Assembly (NCBI GenBank): GCA_030180135.1
Contig: CM058239.1
Coordinates: 67,401,823-67,465,822 of the forward strand
Origin: Orychophragmus violaceus
Lineage: Eukaryota > Streptophyta > Magnoliopsida > Brassicales > Brassicaceae
Length of the DNA: 64,000 nt
Direction: 5' to 3'
Under the pieces are notes generated by a model, which was given only the letters and a program-made list of their open reading frames with translations, made no database searches and was not told where the DNA came from. A program made the position numbers and the translations under genes. Shown piece after piece: positions 21,481-32,851 of this stretch (position 1 is the stretch's first letter; each line of letters starts with the position of its first letter).

Positions 21481-21639
21481 ACTCAGTCATGAAGAATGGC
21501 AAAATGGGCAGTAGAATTGAGCGAGTACGACATCGAATACAAACCGCAGACAAGTGCAAAATCACAAGTACTGAAAGATTTTATGATCGAGTTACATCCA
21601 GAACTCACCCGCGACAACAAGCAAGCAATGTTGAAAAAA

Positions 21640-21860
21640 TAGACTTTGTACGTTGACAGATTATCCTCTCGCAACGGATCAGGGATTGGAATCAGGTTGA
21701 CCTCCCCAACTGGAGAAATTCTGGAGCAATCTTTCCGACTTGCATTCCTAGTGTCAAACAACGAAGAAGAATACGAAGCCGTGATAGCAGGACTACGATT
21801 AGCGAAAGCGATCAGAGCAAGACACATCGACGCATTCACAGCTTGTTGCTAGTCAATACA
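21640..21860 (+). pseudogene. Second, archaeal-type RNase H domain of Tat element
   Basis: LYVDRLSSRNGSGIGIRL, then EQSFRLAFLVSNNEEEYEA, then a GLRLAKAI helix. Tandem RNase H domains with this sequence pattern are a hallmark of the Tat/Ogre group. The normal YVDGSS signature reads YVDRLS. Confidence 0.8.
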
Positions 21861-22091
21861 ACGGAGAATATGAGGCTAAAATTATTAGATGGGCGCATAT
21901 TTCAAAATCGTTCAAAACTTGGCAGGAGAATTTGGTGTCTTCACGCTTACCAAAATCCCGTGAAGCGACAATTCATCAGCCAAAGAGCTAGCAGCCCTTG
22001 CTTCAACATCCGAACCCGACCTCCAGCGAGTCATACCAGTCAAATGCATCACTAAACCGAGCATCCACCAGACTCTAAACTCAAAGATGGA

Positions 22092-23336
22092 ATGGACGAC
22101 GCCGACAAAACAAACGAGTCCGTCATAACAGAGGCCCCCGAGAAAACAGACGATTGGAGAGACGAAATTAAAGTTTACATTCTAGAAGAAATAGTCCCGG
22201 AAGATAGGTGGGCGGCCCGGCGCTTGAAGGCAAGGTGCGCCCACTATGTCGTGAACCACGGGAAGCTATTCCAAATTATCGCATCTAAAGCACTCTTAAG
22301 TTGCATCCACGACGAAGAAGTAAAATGGATAATAAAAGAGACACACGAAGGAGCAGGAGGTAACCACTCCAACGGTCGAGCGCTTGCCACAAATATTAAG
22401 AGACAAGGACATTTCTGGCCAACGATGATAGCATATGAGAAAAATACATCGCTCGCTTCGAAAAATGCCAAAGACACGGGCCGGATATTCATCACCCCGC
22501 AAAACTTTTGACCACCTCCGCCGTGCCCTATCCATTCATGAGATAGGCGATGGTCATTGTGGGTCCCTTACCAGATTTTAGGCAGAAGGTTTCATCATCA
22601 TCATGATTGATTACTTCAGAAAATGGGTAGAAGCTAAATCCTACGCTAACATTCACGACCTCGACGTGCAAAAAATTGTATGGAAATACATCATCTGCCG
22701 CAAGGGCTTACCTTACGAATACATGATGGACAACGGCTCACAGTTCATATCAAGCGTCTTCGAAGGCTTCTTTGAACATTGGAGGATAAGGCTGAGCAAA
22801 TCAACACCTCATTACCCCAAGGGAACGGACAAGCCGAAAAATAAACAAAACAAACATAGACGGACTAAAGAAATGACTCGAAAGTAAAAAGGAGTTTGGA
22901 CCGACAAGCTGGACGGAGTTCTTTGGTCCCATCGAAAATGAAACGACTCCACGCTGAGCAACCAGTCAAACACCTTTCTCATAGTCACACGAAATGGAAG
23001 CAATGGCTCCATCCGAAGTATGCATCCTGACAATCCATCAAAATCTCTCACCCGAACACGAAGACCTTAACAACAACATGATTCGATCACCTCGATCGAG
23101 TGGAGGAAAAACGCGACCAAGCACTCCTCAGAATCCAAAATTATCAACGACATGCTGCACGCTATTACAACAAAAAGGTCAAAGGCAGTCAATTCAACGA
23201 AGAAGACCTCGTCTTAAGGAAAGTATTTGCAAATACACAAGAATACATAACAGGTAAGCTCGGCGAAAACTGGGAAGAACCCTACATTATTTTGAGGGTC
23301 GTCAAACCAGGAGTTTACGAGCTTGTTACCATGTAA
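22092..23336 (+). pseudogene. Tat integrase, frameshifted
   Basis: 22092-22511 covers the linker and an HHCC-like finger (EVKWIIKETHEGAGGNH). 22603-22887 carries part of the catalytic core (MIDYFRKWVEAKSY, MMDNGSQFISSVFEGF and KSTPHYPKGT). 23100-23336 matches the C-terminal part (RHAARYYNKKVKGSQF to a VKPGVYEL end). The three blocks lie in two frames with stops between, so the protein is not made. Confidence 0.8.
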
Positions 23337-23949
23337 GGCGAAGCAAAACTGTGGTCATGGAACGAAAACACGATCAAACTATACTACTACTAAAAAAGAA
23401 TTGATCCTCCCAAAAAAGCCAGCTCTCTCTACGAGCTGAGGCTACTCTCTCAATATGTAAAGTAAAATAAGGTCGACTTGATCCCTCCTCGGAGGGTACG
23501 CATAACAAAAGTGACCATACGCATCACGTCGTCAAAATTGACAACAATATTGAACGACTTAAGCCGGGCCCAGTCCCGTACAAGTCCTTAACCGAACGGA
23601 TAAAATAATCTGAACATTTCTTCGCATATCCATTTCAACCAAGACTTCTACAAGATAAGCCGAGCACGTACTTGCACCTAAAACAATTTATTAATTACAT
23701 GATAAGCCGAGCCGAACTCTCCCCTAAAAAACACTCACATGATAGCCGGTAACAGTTCCGCACCTCTACACGAACTACAGGGTAGCCGAGCACATACTCG
23801 GCCCTAAGAGTTATTTACAGGATAAGCCGGGCGGAGATCCGCGCCTACAGAAAAGCAGTTGACAGGATAAGCCAAGCATAATCTCTCGTACCTAAGAAAC
23901 AATTAAAGGACAAGCCGCACCAAAATCCGCACCCAAAAAGTGAATACAA
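23337..23949 (+). other. Tat spacer with degenerate tandem repeats
   Basis: No gene. It includes at least seven degenerate copies of a 40-48 bp unit beginning GATAAGCCGAGC, starting near 23653, 23701, 23741, 23781, 23821, 23866 and 23909. Tandem repeats between pol and 3' LTR are known for Tat/Ogre elements. Confidence 0.7.
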
Positions 23950-26484
23950 TTAAACAATGCAAAAGTAAAATACACAAAACAACATAATCCCTTCCACTGT
24001 GAAGAAGAACATTTCAAATACATAACCAAAATTGAAACAAAGATAAAACAACAAGCAAAGAGTCTTCAGAAGCTCGGCTCTCCGAAAAAACAGGCTCGTC
24101 ATTTCTAAGTCCCGCGGCTTCAGCAGCAGAAATAATCCCCTTGTTCGAACCATGCATGTCCCATACAGGGCGACCCATTGGAGGATTTGACCATGATTAT
24201 TATCACAATGAGGAGTAATGTAAAGATACTCATCAAATAATTCGGTGTCTTCCATCGAATACAGCTCCTCTCTAATGATCTTTTCATCAGCAATCAGTCC
24301 ATCGATCTTGGACACTGGAACTTCTAAACCCCCATCAACAAGAAGACGCTACGACGCCAAGACGGAAACAACTTGCTTCAACTCCATAAGTTTCTCTTGA
24401 GAGCGAGTGTCCTCTTCCCTAGCCTTTCAGATCTTCAACAAACGAGCTTCAGCCCTACAAAAAATTTCGGCCCTCGACCGAGCAACCTCGTCAGAACAAA
24501 ACGTTCAAAGATTGTCACACTCAGATTATCACACTCAACCTTTTTCCTCTTTCGCTGGAAGGCTTCACCACCTTCCACGAGATCATGAATATTTCCTTGT
24601 ATCTCAAGAAGCTTCGTCCCCAGCTCTTTTTTCTCGAACTTGAGGATCCTAATTTCATGTTCGTAAGCATCCACCAGGCGACTCTCGTCCTCAAGAGTCT
24701 ACCACAAAAAAGGGGGAAGTAAAAACGAGAGCTTAGTAAAAAGTAAAAGTAGCAAGAAAGCCTCCAAACAACAACTAAACAAAAAAAAGGAGAAAGAGAG
24801 AGAGGGAAAACCCTTACTCGGTCTCGACCACGTCCCATTTTCCGTTGAAGGTCAGGCCTGAATAAGCTGGAAATCAGAGGATACTCTTTGGTCGGACTCA
24901 TCCTGAATGACCGAAGAAGCCGAGCACACGCATCAGAATCATTGATAATTGCACGGGTCCCAGAGTATTTGAAACGAAAGGCGAAATCAACTGATTCAGT
25001 CTTAGTGCATCCACGATTTCCCTGACCAACAGCACTTTGGACTTGTAGTTTGGTCAAAATCGCGACATCGACGACCTTCACCTCGGAATCTGGAGCCGAA
25101 CCTTCCTCGCTGGCTTTCTTTATCCTCTTCTTCTTTGGCACCAAGTCGTCGTTACCATTCCCATCATCTTGAGCGGCAATCAGAACTTTCTCCGGTGACT
25201 TTTTTTCTTTTTCTCTTCTTCTTCTATGTTGACAGACCGAAAACTTCTTGGTCAGCAACACCTACTTCAGGAATCTGGCTCAAGAAACATCCTCGCCCTT
25301 GGGTATCAACAACTGAAGAGTCCTCATCAATCATACGATCATTAACGCCCTCAGAACAAGGAAGAACACCACATCAGTTTGACCAGTGACCTCGGTCTCC
25401 GAAGCAGAATGAGCAGGAAGGAGGTTCTAAGGAAAACTTCTTTTTCTCTCTAGAAGCCCACTCAGCTTAAGCTTCCAAGTAGCCACCCCAACGTCTATGC
25501 AAGCAAAGTTCTTCCGAATCCTCCCAGCATGAACATTAGGGCACCTCAAACTGCCAAGCGCAATCAACTTATTCGAATCCATGAGAAAGTTATTTGGATA
25601 AGGAGCACTGAACGAAAGACGGTCTAAAATAAAGAGGAAAAAGTAAGAGGAAGTAAAAGACAGCTAACAAAAGTAAATAAAAAGGAGAGGAAAGAGAAAG
25701 TAACGATCATACCATGATCATAATTCCACGACGACTGGTACAACCTATTTTCGCCGGGAACCGATCCATCGTGGATCTTTGCAAAACAAAATACTGATTC
25801 TGCCTATCAGTTATTTAAATCCCCGACCCAGTAACAAGCTTTAGCCTGTATCGATTTTTGGCCGTAACATACCGCGTTCTAGAGATCGCCTCTTCAAAAT
25901 GAAGAGTCATATCAATCCTCCCCTCAGCAGCAAGCAATATGGCACCTACCATATTACGAATCGCATCCGGGCAAAGCTGAGAAAGAGCAATTGTTCATTG
26001 ATCGCAATAACCAACAAGTAGCTTGGGGAGAGGAAACCAGAGGTAATAATTAACGAACCAGATATCATAAAGACAAATCCACCCATCAGGAACTGACCAC
26101 GGTCTTTCGTCCACAGTCGAAAGTTGAAGTTCAAGACCAAAACGACAATCATACCCGCTTTTGTCATTTAAAGTCTCATGCTTCCACAAATATTTCTGCA
26201 CCTCGCCAGTCACAACGGTTTTCTTTGCTTCTTCTTCACAAACTACATTCACGTCCGATAATAAAGATTCATTTCGATAAACGCCCGGACCACCGATTTG
26301 ATATTTCGGAACGTCAAAAACAAAGACGACGGTTCATGGACATTGATTCCTCTTTCCCGACCCGAGACTCAACCCCTTCATCAGCGGATTTCAGAGCAGA
26401 TGAGCTCATACTCGAAGAAGTAGACGAGCTACTATTGTCACCACTACTAGAAGACGATGAATTATTAGACTCAGTACTCATCGT
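23950..26484 (-). pseudogene. Antisense additional ORF of Tat element, degenerate
   Basis: Read on the minus strand, a Ser-rich start MSTESNNSSSSSSGDNSSS begins at 26484. Further blocks follow in several frames: NVVCEEEAKKTVVTGE with GWICLYDIWFVNYYLWFPLP (26252-25995) and an ALSQLCPDAIRNMVGAILL-like block (near 25970). A basic DDLVPKKKRIKKASEE segment (near 25140) and a charged helical stretch MDAYEHEIRILKFEKKELG (24674) come next. The last block is 24315-23950. Extra antisense ORFs between integrase and 3' LTR are established for Tat elements; their function is unknown. Frames are broken and introns may account for some gaps. I cannot rule out a captured host gene. Confidence 0.6.
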
Positions 26485-26872
26485 CAAACCGAAGTCGGAA
26501 ATGAGAAGACAAATCCAAAGAAAAAGAAGAATGCATGAAATATAAATAATACGGCACCCAATAATGGGAAAAAGAAAACTCAGACGAAAATTTTTTATAC
26601 CAAAATTTTGGCAAATACAAAGGGAACACCATCATTGCTCCTACGCAGCCCTTGAGATCCGATGGTTGCATGTCTCTGACGTCACAGGGGATACACAATA
26701 TTCTCATATGTACGAATATTGACGCGTTTTCCTCCCAAGTACATCAAGACACGTGTCTGAAGATACTACAGAACGCAGAAGCCAAACGAGCCAGATAAGT
26801 CGACAAATTCAACCTCACTTAAATGCTCAAATAAAATTCGCCGACTCCGACTCGAGTCGAAGATTGACGAAC
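26485..26872 (+). other. Tat 3' spacer
   Basis: About 390 bp between the antisense ORF region and the polypurine tract, possibly holding the antisense promoter. No gene or clear motif is visible. Confidence 0.4.
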
Positions 26873-26883
26873 TGAGGGGGGAT
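26873..26883 (+). other. Polypurine tract of G3
   Basis: TGAGGGGGGAT, a G-rich purine run, lies just before the 3' LTR. Confidence 0.7.
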
Positions 26884-27288
26884 TAATTTTTGGATATGAG
26901 TTTAGCACCCCATCCATAGCCCATTGAAATGTGACACCTCATCAAAAGTATTTCGGCACAAAGACTAAAGCTCGCAAAGGAGTCAACAGCCCAACAAGAA
27001 ATCTGACCATTTTTACTATAAGTAGACAATTTACTGTTCATTTCACGATATATTGTAACTTGCTAAGCTCCAAGCTACACATATAAAGCGATAAGCCCAA
27101 GCAATTTTCAAAGAGCTCGTCAATCGACGACCTCCCATTTCGTAATCATGTTCATTGTTCGGCTCCGGCTTAGTTATTAATAATAGAGAGTTTCCGACCG
27201 CACTTTTAATTCTTCTTTCTTTGTTAATTCGGAACCTTTTGATCATAACTCTGACTCTCTCGGACTTAATCGAAATCTCGTAACAACA
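26884..27288 (+). repeat. 3' LTR of G3
   Basis: About 405 bp. Its last 350 bp match 18937-19288, ending TAACAACA. TATA-like ACTATAAGTAG lies near 27017. The exact first base is uncertain because the 5' LTR lacks its beginning. Confidence 0.8.
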
Positions 27289-27547
27289 ATAGCCAAAAAG
27301 TGTGAGTCTAGCCGCCGGTCTCTTCGATTCTACGGTTTCCAGAAGAAAAATGGAAAGTGAGTCATAATGGAGAGAGTCGATTTATACTTTTTCCTCAGCA
27401 GGTGATTCTGAGTCATAGGCCATAAAACCCCAAAGAAAAAAATGATAAGCTTTAGTTTTTATTTTTTGTTGTGTGATAAGATTTAGATGTAGGTTTAAGA
27501 AGAAGAGAGATATAACTGGGGGAAGAAGAAAAAATTTACCAGTTTTT
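27289..27547. other. Unassigned stretch after G3
   Basis: 260 bp with no supported gene. Short ATG frames stop at once. No repeat of the rest of the window was seen here. Confidence 0.4.
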
Positions 27548-27759
27548 TTAGGGTAATTTATTTATCTAGTATAAAAAAATAGAGCAATTACTAGGTTAGT
27601 ACTAATCTTTTGACCTTCTTTTTCTATATTTTATTGTCTAAAGTATCCCCATAACCATTTAGAAAGAAAAAAATAATTACAGAATTGCCATTAATGTTTT
27701 TTTCCATGTCACCAAAAAAAATTACTTATTTACGAAATTGTCACATTCCCTACGAATTT

Positions 27760-28290
27760 AAATCTGCAGCCTTGTGTTGAAGATTTTGTGGTTGCAGATT
27801 TGTTTGGGAAATTTACAGATTTATGGGTGCATATTTAAATTTACCTATGACAGATATTTTTCTTTGTTTCGTATTAAATATTAATTCGCAACAAAGACTA
27901 TTGTTGCTGTTTTATTACTAAAGTAGTACGTAGTGTTACAAATTTGTTTAGTTTGTTACATATTTTTAAAATTTATGCGGATTTTAGTTGTAGATTTTTG
28001 GCTAGTGTTGAAGATTTTTATATGATTTTTCAGTTTTTTAATAATTTGCGGATTTAAATTACAGATTTTATTTTCAGTGTTACTGATTTTTTTGCATTTG
28101 TTTCAGATTTAGGAAACTCCGTTACAAAGACGAAAGGGTTAAAAAAATTACAAAACCAGTCTTATAGTGTTACAGATTTATTTCATTTGTTATAGATTTA
28201 TTTTAAGTTTCTACAGATTTTTCAAATTTACTGACATGACATTTTAGAATTAAATTTTTTTATTTACAGATTTATTTGTATTTCCTTAAT
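27760..28290. repeat. Interspersed short motif ACAGATTT
   Basis: The string (T)ACAGATTT or GCAGATTT and close variants recur more than ten times, every 25-50 bp, without a fixed period. It lies upstream of the 369-bp tandem repeats. Confidence 0.5.
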
Positions 28291-28399
28291 TAATGTTTAA
28301 CACTAATTTTAAATTTAAAATAAACTTATGACTATACAAAAAATGATTTCTGAAATTTTTAAAATATAATATCGTTAGAAAATAAGTAGGTTAATAGTT

Positions 28400-29510
28400 T
28401 TTAAGATTAATTTTTGAAAATTTTCAATTTAAAAATCCTAAAAATTTATAATTAATTATTTATGTAAGTGTTTTGAATTAATAATAAATTTATGCAAATA
28501 CCGAAATAAGAAATAATTTATGTAAGTGTTTTGAATTAATAATAATTTATAAACTTATTATTTATGTAAATATTTTTATATATTTAGGAAATATTTTTAA
28601 ATGATTTTATGGAATTTTTCGAAAATATTTCTTTAAGGAAATTAACTTATATGATTACTTAAAAATGGAAATATTATTTTCTTTCAAAAATGGACATATT
28701 TTTTGTTTCTTTTTTTTTTAAATCGAATTTTATATTAAATAAAGTTTTGTATTTTTATTTTTAAAGATTTTAAAATTTATTTTTGAAAATTTTCAATTTG
28801 AAAATCCCAAAAATTTATAACTAATTAATTATGTAAATCTTTTGAATTAATAATAAATTTATGCAAATACCGAAATAAGCAATAATTTATTTAAGTGTTT
28901 TGAATGAATAAAAACTTATAAACTAAATATTTTTGTAAGTGTTTTTAAATATTTAGTAAATATTTTTAATTTATTTTATGGCAATTTTTGAAAATATTTA
29001 TTTAAGGCAAATTTTTATATGATTATTTCAAATATGGAAATATTATTTTTTTCAAAAAAGGAAATATTCTTTGTTTCCTTTTTAAATCAAATTTTATATT
29101 AAATAAAGTTTTTATTTTTATTTTTATTTTTAAAGGTTTTAAATTTTATTTTTGAAAATTTCAATTTGAAAATCCCAAAAATTTATAACAAATTATTTAT
29201 GTAAGTGTTTTGAATTAATAATAAATTTATGCAAATACCGAAATAAGCAATAATTTATATAAGTGTTTTGAATTAATAAAATTTATAAACTAATTATTTA
29301 TGTAAGTATTTTTAAATATTTAGAATATTTTAATTGGTTTTATGGCTATTTTCGAAAATATTTATTTAAGTCAATTAAATTATATGATTATTTAAAAAAT
29401 GGAAATATTAGTTTCTTTCATAAACGGAAATATTCTTTGTTTCTTTTTTTTTTTAAATCGAATTTTATATTAAATAAAGTTTTATATTTTTATTTTAAAG
29501 GATTTTTAGG
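28400..29510. repeat. Three tandem copies of a 369-bp AT-rich unit
   Basis: The marker TTTTTGAAAATTTTCAATTT starts near 28411, 28780 and 29149. The marker GCAAATACCGAAATAAG starts near 28494, 28863 and 29233. Both give a period of 369-370 bp. Copies differ by small indels and substitutions, so amplification was not recent. Confidence 0.9.
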
Positions 29511-29672
29511 TAAAAGTATTATAAATGGTAAGTATATTGAAATGGACAATTATGTCATTTTACACCTCTTTAACACTAAGTTAGTAAACTTAGAGTTAGG
29601 AATACTAAGTTAGTAATTAGTCTAAAAATTCATACTACTTACAGTAAATTTCACTTTTTTTTTATTAGAAGC

Positions 29673-29706
29673 GGGGGGGGGGGGGGGGGGGGGGAGGGGG
29701 GGGGGG
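29673..29706. repeat. Poly-G tract
   Basis: 33 G in a 34-base run, broken by one A at 29695. Such a run is rare in plant DNA and prone to sequencing error, so the true length is doubtful. Confidence 0.9.
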
Positions 29707-30430
29707 ACAAAGTGTTTGGTGTTTGTTTTTTAACTTAAGTATAATTTTTAGCTAATGATTGGAGGTATATGTGATTTTTTGTTCCCACTTTTTCAAATTT
29801 TATCTTATCATTTTTTTTAAATGCTATTAAGTAACAAAAATCAGATATTAATATTTTATAACAGTTGAAAAAACCGTATTATTAGCTATTTATGCTCATA
29901 ATTTTGGTAGTGAATCAATGCAATTAAATACAAAAATTTTAATAAAATCTGAATGATAATAAATAATAACTCAAACTTTATATATCATTACCTAGCCAAA
30001 TAGATTTCTCAAGTACATAATTACTACAGCCGAAGATGTATGCGAACATATATATAATAATTAATAAGAATAACATAAATAGTATTTAGGTTTATGGATA
30101 ACCCAAAGGTTACATCGTCTCTAAATATAAAATTTTGCGGTTGCATGAAATAATATTAATATCTATAATATTCTAGAATATTATTTGTTAAAATTCTTTT
30201 TGCCTATTTCGTTATTTTCTTTACCAAATTTATTTTTGTCTATGTCCTACGAAAAATCGTTTTTGGCGTCATTGACGGTGATCAAGGTTTACTATTTTAT
30301 AAGGGCGAAGGCAACATGGAAGGTATTGCGAGACGTCGAAAAAAATCTAAATTCTTACAAGTTGACCGATCTTTACTTCGTGAACATTAACTTAATATCT
30401 CGTGTCCTAATCTGGTTATAAAAAAATTAC
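29707..30430. other. AT-rich stretch without a recognisable gene
   Basis: No motif or homology to other parts of the window was seen. A 78-codon frame at 30185 has no recognisable features. Confidence 0.4.
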
Positions 30431-31276
30431 GTCTGTCTGGAATTCGGAAACCCTTTTTTATTCTCCTCAGGAGTATGTGTTGTTTTATACAGCGACAAGA
30501 TGGTTCAAGGAGAGGCTATGATCAACATCGGTAGATAGTCGATGGGAGGTGGGGATATACGTGTACTCCATGTTCTTGCAGATTTTTATGGAGATGGAGA
30601 AGTTTTGAAATATGGATATGTCATCTAGCGCGAATTTGCCACTTGAATACGTATTAAGATAACTAGGAGAGATGTGTGTGTATGGATCTAAAGACCGTGT
30701 GCTATGTTCTTTGAGAAGCAAGTTGGTGCCCACCTCCGGTTATAAAATATTTCGTCAACAGATGTCTGAAATCCGGAACCCTTCTACTCTTCTCCTCCGA
30801 GTTATGTGTCATTTTATACATTGCAATTGTTGGGAAAGATGGTCCTCCAAAGATCGGATGGTTAAAGGAGTGGCTATGATCAATAGATCGGCATATAGTC
30901 GACGGGAGACGGGGATATACGTGTACTCCATGTTTTGCGGATTTTTCTATGGAGATGGAGATGTTTTGAAGCGTGGTTATTTCATCGAGCACGAATTTTC
31001 TACTTGAATACTTGTTAAGATAACTCGGAGAGATAGGCGTGGATGTCCAGATAGACCGTGTGCATTGTTCTTTGAGAAGGCAACAAGTGTAGATAGCAAC
31101 GGTCTGCATAGATGTATGTGTGCCTCGATAAGAACTTGGATGGCTTGGAGGGACTATGGTTTCAAAGGTACAAACATGTGCGATAGATTATATTGGACCA
31201 TCGACTCACTATTCTACTTCACAATCATAAGATATAATTTCGGAATTTGGCCATGTTATCTTCATGAAGATCTTTA
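30431..31276 (+). pseudogene. Tandemly duplicated gene fragment of unknown family
   Basis: About 30440-30735 and 30762-31085 are two diverged direct copies. Both start with a GGAATTCGGAAACCC-like string and both contain GGGGATATACGTGTACTCCATG. Only the right copy continues to a 3' end reading NGLHRCMCASIRTWMAW, then KGTNMCDRLYWTIDSLFYF. A third, partial copy of that end lies around element A (48201-48216 plus 59515-59776). Frames are broken by stops. A C-terminal fragment of the F-box family found at 31697-32203 is possible but unproven. Confidence 0.5.
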
Positions 31277-31696
31277 ATTAATATGTGGTTTGTTATATGT
31301 AGTAGATTATGGTACATTTTCATTTCAAGTATTATATACATTACCGTTTTCAAATATTTAATGAAATTAGTTATATTTACAAATCTAAAAACAGATTTGT
31401 CTATATCAGTTATCGATATAACTTAAGATAAAAAATTTGATAAAGGAAAATTACATAGTTTAAGCCATTAACAACATAGATAAGTCTTAAATACCAAAAA
31501 ATAATAAAAATCCAACACTCTAAAGTACTTAGAGACAAAGTGGGATTATTAATCTCATTAAATCGGCCAATCACACGCAGTCAAGTGAACGTAATCAACG
31601 AACTTCCACGCTTTAGATTGCCAATAACATGAATTGCAAAACGTTTGTAGTGGTGAAATCAATATGTTCCAGTAGTTCCAAAAAACCTGGCGGTTT
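31277..31696. other. Intergenic stretch
   Basis: 420 bp downstream of the minus-strand F-box pseudogene; nothing recognisable. Confidence 0.4.
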
Positions 31697-32203
31697 TTAG
31701 TAGCCCCAATTCCCAAGGAGTTGATATGTAGTCAACAGGTCAAACATGCGTTCAACATACTCACGAGTTAGCATTGGATAGTTGTGAACTCGGCCCCTCT
31801 TATCAATAGACAACACCATGTTCAACATACTATACAAGAATTTAACTATTTTACATCCTCTCTCTCCGGCATCGTGAATTTTTGCCCTCCCTTGATCAGG
31901 TAAATTGAAGATGAAGATCTTATACATACCTCTCAAGTATATCGCCTTAGAATTCCCCATTTTGTAACACATTAAGTTGATTGTTTGGACAACATTGGCA
32001 TCCAAAAAAACCATCCAATTTTGGAAGATAATTAGCTGACCGGTAGAAGTGATCCTATCTCCCAATTTCGTTTGAACCCACAAAAATGCTACTCTTGCAG
32101 CACCATGATCACATATGTTGTTAGATGTAACTTTTGAGAGAATCAGATGAAGCATCGATGGTGTCATGGAATTCAAACTCTTGTTCTCCATTTCTTCTCC
32201 CAA
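31697..32203 (-). pseudogene. F-box protein fragment (At2g35280-like)
   Basis: 168 codons from ATG 32203. The N-terminus SMTPSMLHLILSKV resembles an F-box start. Then NSKAIYLRGMYKIFIFNL and AGERGCKIVKFLYSMLNMVL match the pattern of the Brassicaceae family around At2g35280. In that family a short repeat region with an E/A-rich helix pair follows the F-box. F-box proteins recruit substrates to SCF ubiquitin ligases. The protein ends at LLGNWGY, well before the usual C-terminal Cys-rich part. It is probably a truncated copy, but it is open over its whole length and could still be expressed. Confidence 0.6.
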
Positions 32204-32314
32204 AGATTAACGATTCTGAAATAAGTGAAGTAAGAAACGGTTATTTCGTTTATGTCAATAATTTATGGCAATCTTTAATAAAAAACATAGTAAGTTAACC
32301 AAACCTCGTAACCC

Positions 32315-32625
<311 letters not shown>

Positions 32626-32851
32626 CTTATTAGAGTATGCATGTATGATGACATAAACACATATATTGAGGCCCAACCATATTTAGTTTTTAATAAAAAA
32701 AAGGAAACAAAACTTGTAGAATTGTTTCTTAGGTCGCGACTTTTAGTCTCCTTCCCTAAACGGTTCATTTTCTTTATTAGGTCTTATCGAGTATAATAAG
32801 ATTTTCTATTCTAGATTTCTGACCAAGAAAGCGAGATTCTCTCAAACGACC

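Larger units (their letters stand above)
18922..27288 (+). mobile_element. G3: degenerate Tat-lineage Ty3/gypsy element
   Basis: Tat features are a TGGCGCCG-type primer site, a second (archaeal-type) RNase H after the first, and a long region between integrase and 3' LTR holding antisense coding sequence. Gag is almost absent and pol carries multiple frameshifts, so it is an old fossil. The left LTR is truncated on its 5' side at the junction with G2. The 3' LTR ends CAACA at 27288. Confidence 0.85.
27548..29653. mobile_element. Possible non-autonomous TIR DNA transposon with internal repeats
   Basis: The left end (GGGTAATTTATTTATCTAGTAT, then GCAATTACTAGGTTAGTACTAA) resembles the reverse complement of the right end (GAAATTTACTGTAAGTAGTAT, then ACTAATTACTAACTTAGTATT). 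Identity is roughly 70 percent over 50 bp. Both ends abut T runs that could be a target duplication but are low complexity. The interior has no coding sequence. A Mutator-like origin is a guess. Confidence 0.4.

Noticed and set aside
24521..25261. 246-codon minus-strand frame as an independent host gene
   Set aside because: It lies between integrase and 3' LTR of the Tat element, where antisense extra ORFs are known, and frames are mixed.
29673..29706. Poly-G as a telomere or satellite remnant
   Set aside because: No TTTAGGG units or periodicity; a homopolymer or artefact is simpler.
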